From Desulfomicrobiaceae bacterium (GTDB lineage Bacteria; Desulfobacterota; Desulfovibrionia; Desulfovibrionales; Desulfomicrobiaceae), in assembly GCA_003530935.1 (NCBI GenBank), contig DPEO01000067.1:1-7673 (forward strand): a DNA stretch of 7,673 nt, in the 5' to 3' direction. The notes beneath the pieces were generated by a model. The model did not search any database and was not told the DNA's origin. It worked only from the letters and a program-made list of their open reading frames with translations. How positions within the stretch are numbered: the first letter of the stretch is position 1; each line of letters begins with the position of its first letter. Below are positions 1 through 6,223 of the stretch, piece by piece. The position numbers were made by a program, and so were the translations under genes.

Positions 1-330
1 CAACGCCTGACCTACGACGTGGATCACTGCCGGCGCTGCGGCCTGTGCGACATCGGCGAGCTCTTGAAGCTCCGCGACGCCTTGGGGCTGCGCCTGGCTG
101 TGGCCACAGGTGGCACCATCGCCCGGCGCATCGTGGTGGAAAACCGGCCGCAACTCATCATCGCCGTGGCCTGTGAGCGCGACCTTGCCCACGGCATCCA
201 GGACACCTTTCCCATCCCGGTCTTCGGCATCCTCAACCAGCGCCCTCACGGCCCCTGTCGGGACACCCGGGTGATGTTGGAGGAGGTCCGCAAGGCGGTG
301 GAGCGCTTCATGGCAGGAACGGCCGCATGA
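1..330 (+). CDS. DUF116 family protein, C-terminal part (5' end outside window)
   Basis: The reading frame is open from the first base and gives the last 109 residues of a protein, so the start lies upstream of the window. Its function is not established. What is visible matches the C-terminal half of DUF116 proteins as I know them: a C-R-R-C-G-L-C cluster at fragment residues 10-16, then a central 'VACERDL' and a late 'NQRPHGPCRDT' segment. This gives five cysteines in a pattern that could bind a metal or Fe-S cluster. Binding is inferred from spacing only. No membrane segment is present in this part. The stop codon overlaps the start of the following rRNA methyltransferase gene (ATGA), which suggests translational coupling and shared transcription. 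In sulfate reducers DUF116 genes are often found near fmt and rsmB; this is recalled, not checked. Family assignment is fairly sure and role is unknown. Confidence 0.8.
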   Translation, partial: QRLTYDVDHCRRCGLCDIGELLKLRDALGLRLAVATGGTIARRIVVENRPQLIIAVACERDLAHGIQDTFPIPVFGILNQRPHGPCRDTRVMLEEVRKAVERFMAGTAA

Positions 331-1562
331 CTCCAGCCCGCCGCGCCGCCCTCGCCGCCCTGCGCCAGACCCTGGACCGCGGCCAGGATATCCAGGCCGC
401 CGTAGACCATCACCTGCGCGACCTTGCCCCGCGGGAGCGCCCCCTGGCCACGGAACTCACCTACGGCACGGTGCGGCTCCTTGGCCGCATCCACGCCCTG
501 CTCCAACTGCAGCTGCCCCGCTTCCAGCGCCTCTCGCTGCTCACGCGCCGCCTGCTGGAGCTTGCAGCCTACGAACTCCTTTTTCTGCGCGTCCCCGCCC
601 ATGCCACGCGCTCCTGGGCCACGCAGGCGGCCAAGGCGCTCCTCGGGCCAAAGCTTGCGGCCCTGGTGCACGCCAGCTTGCGGCGCCTGGAGTCCCATGC
701 GGACCTGGCCCACGACGAAGCCGCCTTCCTTGCCAGCGCCGGCAGCATCTGGGACTGGTTTTCCCTGCCCTCGTGGATCTGGGAGCTGTGGGAGCAGGAA
801 CGCGGCCTGGACGCGGCGAAAGAGCTCGCCGCCATGAGCCTCACGCCTGCACCTGTGGGCGTGCGCCTGCGCGGCCAGGTCCCCCCGGACATTGCCCGGC
901 GCCTGCGCCCCGTGGCCCGCTTTGACGGCCAAAAAGGCATGGCCCTCGAGACCTGGCCGCAGTGCTTGGAGGCCGCCGAAGCGCAGGGCATTGCGGTACG
1001 CATGAGCCTCGCCAGCCAAGAAGCCGTCCTTGGTCTGGAGCCCCTGTGCTGGCCGCAGCCCGTATGGGATGCCTGCGCCGGCCGAGGGGGCAAGGCGCTT
1101 CTCGTGCACGATTTGGGCAAGCAGGTGCTGGCCTCTGACCCCAATGCCTTCCGGCTGCGTGGGCTCCGCAACGACTGCCGGCGCCTTGGGGTAGACCTTC
1201 CCATCCTGCAGGCCGACGCCCGCAAACCGCCCCTGCGTATCCCGCCAGGCACCATCCTCGTGGATGCCCCCTGCAGCGGTCTCGGGGTCCTTGCCCGGCG
1301 GCCGGACATCCGCTGGAAACGCACCCCCGAGGACGTGGATGCCCTTGCCCGCCTCCAGACCGAAATCCTCGATACCGCCGGACGCATCCTTCCGCCGGGC
1401 GGCATGCTCGCCTACCTTACCTGCACCGTCAGTCGGCAGGAAAACGAAGGACAATTGGACCGACTCCGCGCCCAGCACCCGCAGCTGCGACTGCGGCACT
1501 GCTTCATGACCCCGCCGCAGTGGGGCGAAGTCTTCTTCGCGGCCCTACTCGAGCGTTCCTGA
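327..1562 (+). CDS. rsmB: 16S rRNA (cytosine-C5) methyltransferase, RsmB/Sun family
   Basis: The product is a 411-residue SAM-dependent RNA methyltransferase of the RsmB (Sun/Fmu) type. In E. coli RsmB makes m5C967 in 16S rRNA during small-subunit maturation in the cytoplasm. The N-terminal ~130 residues are helical and NusB-like ('ATELTYGTVR' at 41-50), the RNA-binding module that marks RsmB among m5C methyltransferases. The catalytic domain follows: the SAM-binding loop DACAGRGGK at 248-256, motif IV DAPCSG at 313-318 with Cys316, and motif VI TCT at 365-367 with Cys366. Both cysteines used by this enzyme class are present. The C-terminus is a little short and ends 'WGEVFFAALLERS', where relatives usually have a GDGFF-type motif, so the target cytosine cannot be taken for granted. 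The start is the ATG in the ATGA overlap with the upstream gene, 8 nt after AGGA. A start further downstream would remove part of the NusB-like domain. Confidence 0.9.
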   Translation: MTPARRAALAALRQTLDRGQDIQAAVDHHLRDLAPRERPLATELTYGTVRLLGRIHALLQLQLPRFQRLSLLTRRLLELAAYELLFLRVPAHATRSWATQAAKALLGPKLAALVHASLRRLESHADLAHDEAAFLASAGSIWDWFSLPSWIWELWEQERGLDAAKELAAMSLTPAPVGVRLRGQVPPDIARRLRPVARFDGQKGMALETWPQCLEAAEAQGIAVRMSLASQEAVLGLEPLCWPQPVWDACAGRGGKALLVHDLGKQVLASDPNAFRLRGLRNDCRRLGVDLPILQADARKPPLRIPPGTILVDAPCSGLGVLARRPDIRWKRTPEDVDALARLQTEILDTAGRILPPGGMLAYLTCTVSRQENEGQLDRLRAQHPQLRLRHCFMTPPQWGEVFFAALLERS

Positions 1563-1574
1563 GGAGTCCTGCGT

Positions 1575-3242
1575 ATGCGCCACTATACCCTGGCCCACCA
1601 GCACAGCCACCTGGGCGTGGCCTTTTTCACGCCCAAGCTCACGCCTCCTGTGGACCTCCCCACCATCCTGGAGATGGTACAGACCACGCCCACGGACGCC
1701 TTCCTGCGCGCCGAAGCGCGGCGTCTGCTCGCGCAGGCGGGAGAAGAGCGTGTGCGCACCCTCGCCGGCCATGCCGACCCCACCCTGGCGGCCTTGGCGC
1801 TGGAGACCGTGCTCCTGCATCCGGACGTGGAGCACCTCACCGACCTCCTCGAGCACCCGCGACTTGGCGAGCTCGCTGCAGCCACACCCCTCGTGTTTCT
1901 GCGCTCCCGCGCCCTGCCCGACGCCCAAATCCACCGCGCCTGGGGCCTCGCCTTGGGGGCGGCGGTGTTCGAGGCCGCCCCCTTGCCCGAAGGGCTGCCG
2001 CCCCTTCCCACCACCCCCAAATCCCTGCGCCCCACCGATGCCCACACGGTACGGGCCGGACTTTCGCTGCCGCCGGCCGCCCCCAGACCACCCCTGGCGC
2101 ACGTACTCTCCCGCGCCATGGAGGTCCTCTACGGCCTCGGCGTACTTGCCGGCCCGGAGATGCGCCACGGGGCCTCGCTGGCGCCGTGGGGGCTGACCCG
2201 CTGCTGGCGTCTGGACCGTACCGTGGAGCACGGGCGCCTCGCCTACCGCCTCTCCGGGACCATGACGAGCTATGGCCGTGGTCTGCACCTGGAGGCGGCC
2301 CGGGTATCCTTGGCCATGGAGATCGTGGAACGGATCTCGTCCTTTGCCGATATCCGCGACGGCCGCATCACGGGACGCATCCACGGCGGCGAAATCCGCA
2401 CGGCACGGGCGTGCGAACTGGATGACCGCGCCGTGGATCTCAACCGGCTCTGCTTGGAGGCCCCGGCACCCGACGCCCCCATAGCCTGGATGACCGCCAC
2501 CACGGCCCGGAAGGAGCCAATCTGGGTGCCGGTGCAATGCGTGTATCTCTTCGCCAATCTCGACGAGCCCAAACTCTTCGGCGCCTTGGGTTCCACAGGC
2601 CTGGCATCGGGCTCCAGCGTGGACGAAGCCTGCCTCGCCGGACTTTTGGAAGTGCTCGAGCGCGACGCCGAGACCGTCTCCCCCTGGGACGCCTCCCGCG
2701 CCTTCCGTCTCCAAAGCCGTGACCCCGAAGTCCAAAAGCTGCTCGACGCCTACGCCGCCCAAGGCATTGATCTCGTACTGGAAGACATCACCACCGAATT
2801 CGGCGTGCCCTGTATGCGCGCCTGGGTTCCCCTGCCCCACGGCGGTTTCGTCAAGGCCACGGCCACGAACCTTTGCGCCAAGGCCGCGGCCCTGGCGGCC
2901 ATCACCGAGGTCCCTTTTCCCTTCCCCCAAGGTCCGGCATCAGGACGGTGGCCGGAGGAGTTTCCGGAGCGCGTGCTCGAAGACCTCCCGGACCTGTCCA
3001 CCGGATCTGCCGCCGGCGACCGCCTGGTCGTGGAGGCCCTGCTGGCGGACCAAGGCTTGTGCCCCATCTACGCCGACCTCACCCAACAGAGCGTGGGCAT
3101 CCCCGTGGTGCGGACCATCATCCCGGGCCTGGAGACCGCCACGGACCTGGACGAATTCTCCCGTATCAGCCCTCGCCTGGCGGCTGCGGCCGTACGGCGC
3201 ATGGAGCGTTCATCGTGCTACTCCGCCACCAGCAGCACCTGA
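1575..3242 (+). CDS. YcaO-superfamily ATP-dependent cyclodehydratase-like protein
   Basis: The product is 555 residues. YcaO proteins use ATP to activate backbone amides, giving azolines or thioamides in peptides; E. coli YcaO is instead linked genetically to RimO-dependent methylthiolation of ribosomal protein S12. The YcaO domain fills residues ~225-540. It shows 'TSYGRGLHLEAA' followed by SxxxExxE (S245, E249, E252), 'STGLASGSS' at 340-348, ExxERD (E359, E362, R363, D364), and the late 'DLTQQSVGIPVVRTIIPGLE' at 501-520. These are the ATP/Mg-binding signatures of the family. Residues 1-~220 are helical and alanine/leucine rich, possibly HEAT- or TPR-like, and I do not recognise them. The C-terminus lacks the PxPxP tail of azoline-forming enzymes. 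No precursor peptide, TfuA, dehydrogenase or RiPP leader gene is adjacent. It follows rsmB by 12 bp, with GGAG overlapping the rsmB stop and 8 nt before the ATG. A role on a ribosomal protein is therefore more likely than one in natural-product synthesis, but this is inference. Confidence 0.85.
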   Translation: MRHYTLAHQHSHLGVAFFTPKLTPPVDLPTILEMVQTTPTDAFLRAEARRLLAQAGEERVRTLAGHADPTLAALALETVLLHPDVEHLTDLLEHPRLGELAAATPLVFLRSRALPDAQIHRAWGLALGAAVFEAAPLPEGLPPLPTTPKSLRPTDAHTVRAGLSLPPAAPRPPLAHVLSRAMEVLYGLGVLAGPEMRHGASLAPWGLTRCWRLDRTVEHGRLAYRLSGTMTSYGRGLHLEAARVSLAMEIVERISSFADIRDGRITGRIHGGEIRTARACELDDRAVDLNRLCLEAPAPDAPIAWMTATTARKEPIWVPVQCVYLFANLDEPKLFGALGSTGLASGSSVDEACLAGLLEVLERDAETVSPWDASRAFRLQSRDPEVQKLLDAYAAQGIDLVLEDITTEFGVPCMRAWVPLPHGGFVKATATNLCAKAAALAAITEVPFPFPQGPASGRWPEEFPERVLEDLPDLSTGSAAGDRLVVEALLADQGLCPIYADLTQQSVGIPVVRTIIPGLETATDLDEFSRISPRLAAAAVRRMERSSCYSATSST

Positions 3243-4150
3243 AAATCCCGCCTCGGCTTATGGCCGACCCCCACGGCGCCTTTGCCGCAATAGAGCACCC
3301 ACGCCCAAGCCGGATCATACCCGCTGGAAGTGGATGACCATACGCCGTCCACCGCAGCTGCCAACGGAACCCCCAAAGCCGGAAAAGCCCGCGAGGTGTC
3401 CACCAGGGTCTCCAGCTCCCAAATGCTGGGAAGCCGCCACCCCGGCATGCCGCGGGCCCTATCCAGCGCCTCCTGCCAGGAGACCGCATCGGACTGCGCC
3501 ACGAAAAGCCACCGCAACCCGGTCAGGGCGTCCTGAACCCCCTCCGGCCCGGGGACCCAACGCGGCTGTGGCCACGGCCGACCCAGACGCCGCCCCTCGT
3601 CCGGACTTTCGGCCGGCAGCCACGACCGCCCACGCACCGGCAGCACCAGACACCGATCCGAGCCGTGGCCGGGAAACATCCGCCCGCCTTCCAAGTGGAC
3701 ACGCCAAAAATCTCCCTCCCCCGTGGCAGCCGCCGTGGCGGTCCAGTGCCAATGGCCAAACACCCCGGCAAAGGGATGCCCCGGCGGGAGCGCCGGCCGG
3801 GCGTGGGCAAGGCTCACCAAAGAAAGGAGTTCCCGACGCCGGGGAAGCCGCCAATCGGTGCACCCCAAGAAACGAGAAGCGTTCTGCGCCGCGACCCAAG
3901 CACGGGCCTCCGCCCAGGTCATGGGCCACGCCCCGACGGAAGCGTCCTGCGGCCAAGCAAGGCCCGTCAAAAGGTCCCACACCACGCCACCATCCACCCG
4001 AAACCGTGGCCGCGGCCAGGGACGCCCCGGCCGGAGGGCGCCGTCCTCCCCGCTTGCCGCGCACGAACGCCGGTGCCCCCGCGCATCGAAGCAGTCTTCC
4101 TGTCCGGACCATGGATACGCCGCCTGGAGGAACGTCTTCTTCTGAGGCAT
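3218..4150 (-). CDS. Tandem DUF1566 (Lcl C-terminal-like) protein
   Basis: The product is 310 residues with two diverged copies of the DUF1566/Lcl_C domain, named for the C-terminal domain of the Legionella collagen-like adhesin. The family is generally thought to have a C-type-lectin-like, ligand-binding fold. Copy 1 (~42-174) and copy 2 (~190-310) align well: GRPWPRPRF / GRPWPQPRW, 'LLTGLAW' / 'ALTGLRW', 'TDWRLPRRREL' / 'PGWRLPSIWEL', 'WTATAAA' / 'WSSTSSG', 'CLVLPVRG' / 'FQVLLVAE'. A short preamble (SGQEDCFDARGHRRSC, residues 15-30) with two cysteines is typical of family members. No signal peptide or membrane segment is visible, so export is not supported by the sequence. The frame is open back to 4321, but I chose the ATG at 4150 because AAGGAG lies exactly 6 nt upstream and the extra 57 residues look unlike protein of this family. 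The 3' end overlaps the convergent YcaO gene by 25 bp. Function and ligand are unknown. Confidence 0.85.
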   Translation of the reverse strand: MPQKKTFLQAAYPWSGQEDCFDARGHRRSCAASGEDGALRPGRPWPRPRFRVDGGVVWDLLTGLAWPQDASVGAWPMTWAEARAWVAAQNASRFLGCTDWRLPRRRELLSLVSLAHARPALPPGHPFAGVFGHWHWTATAAATGEGDFWRVHLEGGRMFPGHGSDRCLVLPVRGRSWLPAESPDEGRRLGRPWPQPRWVPGPEGVQDALTGLRWLFVAQSDAVSWQEALDRARGMPGWRLPSIWELETLVDTSRAFPALGVPLAAAVDGVWSSTSSGYDPAWAWVLYCGKGAVGVGHKPRRDFQVLLVAE

Positions 4151-4156
4151 GAGGAA

Positions 4157-4162
4157 CTCCTT
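4157..4162 (-). promoter_or_regulatory. Ribosome-binding site that fixes the DUF1566 gene start
   Basis: On the minus strand AAGGAG (extended AAGGAGT) stands 6 nt before the ATG at 4150, close to ideal spacing. It decides between this start and the longer frame that opens at 4321, which has no such site directly before it. Confidence 0.8.
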
Positions 4163-4170
4163 GGGATTTT

Positions 4171-4198
4171 CCCTGCCCGTACCCACCCCCCCCTGCCC
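4171..4198 (-). other. Potential G-quadruplex in the leader of the DUF1566 gene
   Basis: The minus strand carries five runs of three or more G (plus-strand C runs at 4171-4173, 4176-4178, 4182-4184, 4186-4193 and 4196-4198) separated by loops of 1-3 nt. This satisfies the classical four-run quadruplex pattern with a spare run. The motif ends 8 nt before the Shine-Dalgarno sequence, so if transcribed it would form in the mRNA leader. The 8-mer GGGCAGGG occurs twice, 20 bp apart. The long run is eight identical bases. Folding is predicted, not shown. Confidence 0.6.
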
Positions 4199-4386
4199 AG
4201 CACAAGCCGCAAGCGGACGCTCCATGGAAAGCACAGCCCGCATGCGCACCCCAGCGGCGGGATTTCTGCCCCGGTCCGTGTGGAGGCAGGCGAAGCGTTC
4301 CCACCAAACAGAGGAGTCCAAAAAACGGATACCTCAAGCCCCTTCAGCGCAGCCTCACGGCGACATGGACAACGCAGGGCCCCGCG

Positions 4387-4410
4387 TTTCCGGCCCGCGC
4401 ACCCCGGAAA
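4387..4410. repeat. GC-rich inverted repeat in the proX-DUF1566 gap
   Basis: TTTCCGG at 4387-4393 and CCGGAAA at 4404-4410 are perfect 7-bp complements around a 10-nt loop. Beyond the arms the flanking bases continue as GCG and CGC after a 2-nt offset. No T run follows on either strand, so it is not a standard terminator. It may be a leader structure, a protein site, or chance in GC-rich DNA. Confidence 0.35.
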
Positions 4411-4441
4411 TGCGCTTCCCAAGCCGCAGGCATACCAAAGC

Positions 4442-4469
4442 ACAGCGCCGCCTCCCAGGGCGGCGCTGT
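4442..4469 (-). terminator. Probable terminator of the proVWX operon
   Basis: ACAGCGCCGCC (4442-4452) and GGCGGCGCTGT (4459-4469) form a perfect 11-bp stem with a 6-nt loop, starting 27 bp past the proX stop codon. The position and stability fit an intrinsic terminator for the minus-strand operon. The T tract is poor: reading on the minus strand, the stem is followed by GCTTTGG. Termination may therefore be partial or Rho-assisted, or the hairpin may mainly protect the 3' end of the mRNA. Confidence 0.65.
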
Positions 4470-4496
4470 ATCTTCAAAGGCAAACGGGAGGAGGGC

Positions 4497-5366
4497 TTAC
4501 GCCTTGGCTTTGGCGACCCACCCCTTGATCGCTTCCGCGTGGGCGGCAATCCATGCCCCCGTCACGTCCTGCAGGGCCTTGCCACTATCGAGCTCCACCA
4601 TCATGGCCTGAATATCGTCGATGGGGAGCGTAAATTCACGCAAGAAGTTGAGAACTTCCGGAGCCCGCTTCTCAAGCCCTGGATGGGCGATGGCGTCGAT
4701 ATGGCCCGCCTCGCCATAGATCTTTTTGGGGTCTTCCAAAGGTTTCAAATCGAAACGCGCCCAGATGCCCAACGGCTTCCACGCCGTGACCACGATCCAG
4801 TCCTTGCGGGCAACAGCGCGCTTGAGCTGCGCCTGCATGGCCGCCGTGGAGCTGGTGACCAGATGCATGTGCTTGAGACCATATTCCTTGATGGCTTTTT
4901 CGGTGTTGATCATCAAGCCCGCGCCCGCTTCGATGCCGGTGATGGCGCCCTTGAACTTCTCGTGATGGGTTTCCAGCTCTGCAATGGAGTTGATGGGGAC
5001 ATAGGTGGGCACAGCAAGACCAAGCCACGTGCCCGTGGTGATCTGGCGCACGTTCACGACCTTGTCTTTGTACTTGTCCCAATAGGTCTTGTGGGTGGTC
5101 GGCAGCCATGCCGTGAGCATGGCGTCCGCACGGCCGCTGGCAACCGCCGCCCACATGGGGCCGGCATCCGTGCTGATGAGATCCACCTTGCGGCCCAAGT
5201 GCTGTTCGATAATCGCCCCAGCAATATGGGTGGTCAGATTGCTGGAGGGCCAGGCCTCCACATAGGTCAAACGGACGGGATCATCTGCGGCAAAAACGGG
5301 AAATCCCGTGCACAACGCAGCAGTGGTCATAGCCCCAATGGCGATGAATTGTCTTCGATGCATCAT
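4497..5366 (-). CDS. proX: Glycine betaine/proline-type ABC transporter substrate-binding protein
   Basis: The product is a 289-residue periplasmic binding protein of the OpuAC/ProX family that captures a compatible solute and delivers it to ProW-ProV. Residues 1-27 form a secretion signal with a twin-arginine-like 'HRRQFIAIGA' and a hydrophobic stretch, with likely cleavage after 'PVFA'. Family landmarks are the Trp39 region 'VEAWPSSN', 'SGRADAMLTAWLPTTH' at 77-92 (Trp87), 'LAVPTYVPINSIAEL' at 117-131, 'GIEAGAGLM' at 144-152, 'SSTAAM' at 172-177, and 'FDLKPLEDPK' at 205-214. Where OpuAC-type proteins usually read W-x-P-H-W-M-F, this one reads W-K-P-L-G-I-W (196-202), so one aromatic binding residue is missing or shifted and the exact ligand is uncertain. 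I chose the ATG at 5366, which makes a 4-bp ATGA overlap with proW and lies 8 nt after AAGGAG. An in-frame ATG at 5387 precedes that site and would add seven unlikely residues. This is the last gene of the operon. Confidence 0.9.
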   Translation of the reverse strand: MMHRRQFIAIGAMTTAALCTGFPVFAADDPVRLTYVEAWPSSNLTTHIAGAIIEQHLGRKVDLISTDAGPMWAAVASGRADAMLTAWLPTTHKTYWDKYKDKVVNVRQITTGTWLGLAVPTYVPINSIAELETHHEKFKGAITGIEAGAGLMINTEKAIKEYGLKHMHLVTSSTAAMQAQLKRAVARKDWIVVTAWKPLGIWARFDLKPLEDPKKIYGEAGHIDAIAHPGLEKRAPEVLNFLREFTLPIDDIQAMMVELDSGKALQDVTGAWIAAHAEAIKGWVAKAKA

Positions 5367-6223
5367 GAATGTCTCTCCTTGTTCCATTGGTTGATAGATT
5401 GGGTCATCCGGTCAAGCAAAATAGCCAAAACAACGACACATAGACCACCTACAAAACCCTTGCCGACATCGAGCTGCGTGATGCCCTGCAGGACCACGTT
5501 GCCCAATCCGCCGGCGCCAATCATGGCAGAGATGACCACCATGGAAAGGCCGAGCATGATCGACTGGTTCACCCCGGCCATGATGGACGGCATGGCCGTG
5601 GGGAGCTGCACCTTGACCAAGAGCTGCCACCACGTGGCGCCAAAAGATTGCGCGGCTTCCACCAATTCCTCGGGCACTTGGCGGATACCCAAGGCCGTCA
5701 AACGGATGAGCGGCGGCAAGGCAAAGATCGTGGTGGCAATGACTCCGGGCACGAGACCGAGGCCAAAAAAGATGACCGCGGGCACCAGATACACAAAGGC
5801 GGGCATAGTCTGCATCACGTCGAGGACAGGACGCAGGACGCTCTCCACTGGACGGCTCTTGGCGCTCAATATACCCAGGGGAAGCCCCATCAAAAGCACC
5901 AAAATCTCCGCCGCAAGGACCAGGGAGAGTGTTTGGATGAGATCGGTCCAGTATCCAAGATTCCACACCAGACCAAGCCCAATGATGGAAAAGAGCGCCA
6001 ACGACCAGCTCGCCATGCGACGCCACCCACCTGCAGCCACAAAGAACACGGAAGTGGCGATAATGAACGCCCATTCCGGGATCCATTGCAGTCCAGATTG
6101 CAACCCGCCGACGATATGCTGCACAAATGCCGTAATAGAATCAAAGGCCGTTGCATACCGGTAGGTAAACGAATCCACGGCCTGGGAAACCCATTGATCG
6201 ATCGGTAACGGACTATTCCACAT
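5363..6223 (-). CDS. proW: Glycine betaine/proline-type ABC transporter permease
   Basis: The product is a 286-residue inner-membrane permease of the binding-protein-dependent type. It forms the solute channel with ProV on the cytoplasmic side and ProX on the periplasmic side. About six or seven hydrophobic segments are visible (roughly 50-66, 72-90, 97-120, 138-175 as one or two spans, 219-240, 256-271). The EAA loop that docks on the ATPase is at ~185-211 ('EELVEAAQSFGA...PTAMP'). The ~45 N-terminal residues before the first span are amphipathic, as is usual for ProW but shorter than in E. coli. The frame is open upstream to 6361 inside proV, but that extension is proline/arginine rich and antisense-like. 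The ATG at 6223 is chosen because AAGGAG lies 9 nt before it. It overlaps the proV 3' end by 11 bp and the proX start by 4 bp, so the three genes are translationally linked. Confidence 0.92.
   Translation of the reverse strand: MWNSPLPIDQWVSQAVDSFTYRYATAFDSITAFVQHIVGGLQSGLQWIPEWAFIIATSVFFVAAGGWRRMASWSLALFSIIGLGLVWNLGYWTDLIQTLSLVLAAEILVLLMGLPLGILSAKSRPVESVLRPVLDVMQTMPAFVYLVPAVIFFGLGLVPGVIATTIFALPPLIRLTALGIRQVPEELVEAAQSFGATWWQLLVKVQLPTAMPSIMAGVNQSIMLGLSMVVISAMIGAGGLGNVVLQGITQLDVGKGFVGGLCVVVLAILLDRMTQSINQWNKERHS

Larger units (their letters stand above)
4151..4496. other. Intergenic region between proX and the DUF1566 gene
   Basis: These 346 bases lie between two minus-strand genes. No frame here has both a ribosome-binding site and protein-like composition. 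The region contains the hairpin at 4442-4469, the inverted repeat at 4387-4410, a run of six T on the minus strand at about 4320-4325, and the G-quadruplex motif at 4171-4198. The T run has no convincing stem before it. I found no clear sigma-70 promoter for the DUF1566 gene, so it may have an atypical promoter or depend partly on read-through from proX. I could not match the region to a riboswitch class. Confidence 0.6.

Noticed and set aside
246..1499. 417-codon minus-strand frame
   Set aside because: It is antisense to rsmB, whose motifs are intact over the same stretch. No domain is visible in the minus-strand product.
1545..2930. 461-codon minus-strand frame
   Set aside because: It is antisense to the YcaO gene. 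The glycine-rich translation is the usual mirror of GC-rich coding DNA and shows no family motif.
2719..4152. 477-codon plus-strand frame
   Set aside because: It overlaps the YcaO 3' half in another frame and then lies antisense to the DUF1566 gene. The product is proline/arginine-rich low complexity.
4151..4321. 57-codon N-terminal extension of the DUF1566 gene
   Set aside because: The residues resemble translated leader DNA, and a near-ideal Shine-Dalgarno site precedes the internal ATG at 4150.
4200..4440. Possible riboswitch in the DUF1566 leader
   Set aside because: I compared it from memory with cobalamin, c-di-GMP and molybdenum-cofactor consensus blocks and found no convincing set of conserved elements.
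5300..5320. Lipoprotein signal at Cys19 of ProX
   Set aside because: The residues before the cysteine are A-A-L, and Leu at the -1 position does not fit a lipobox. An A-x-A-like site follows a few residues later.
4149..6164. 671-codon plus-strand open frame, the longest in the window
   Set aside because: It runs antisense to proX and proW, whose products match known families throughout. Its own translation is arginine/histidine-rich without domains, and no ribosome-binding site supports it.
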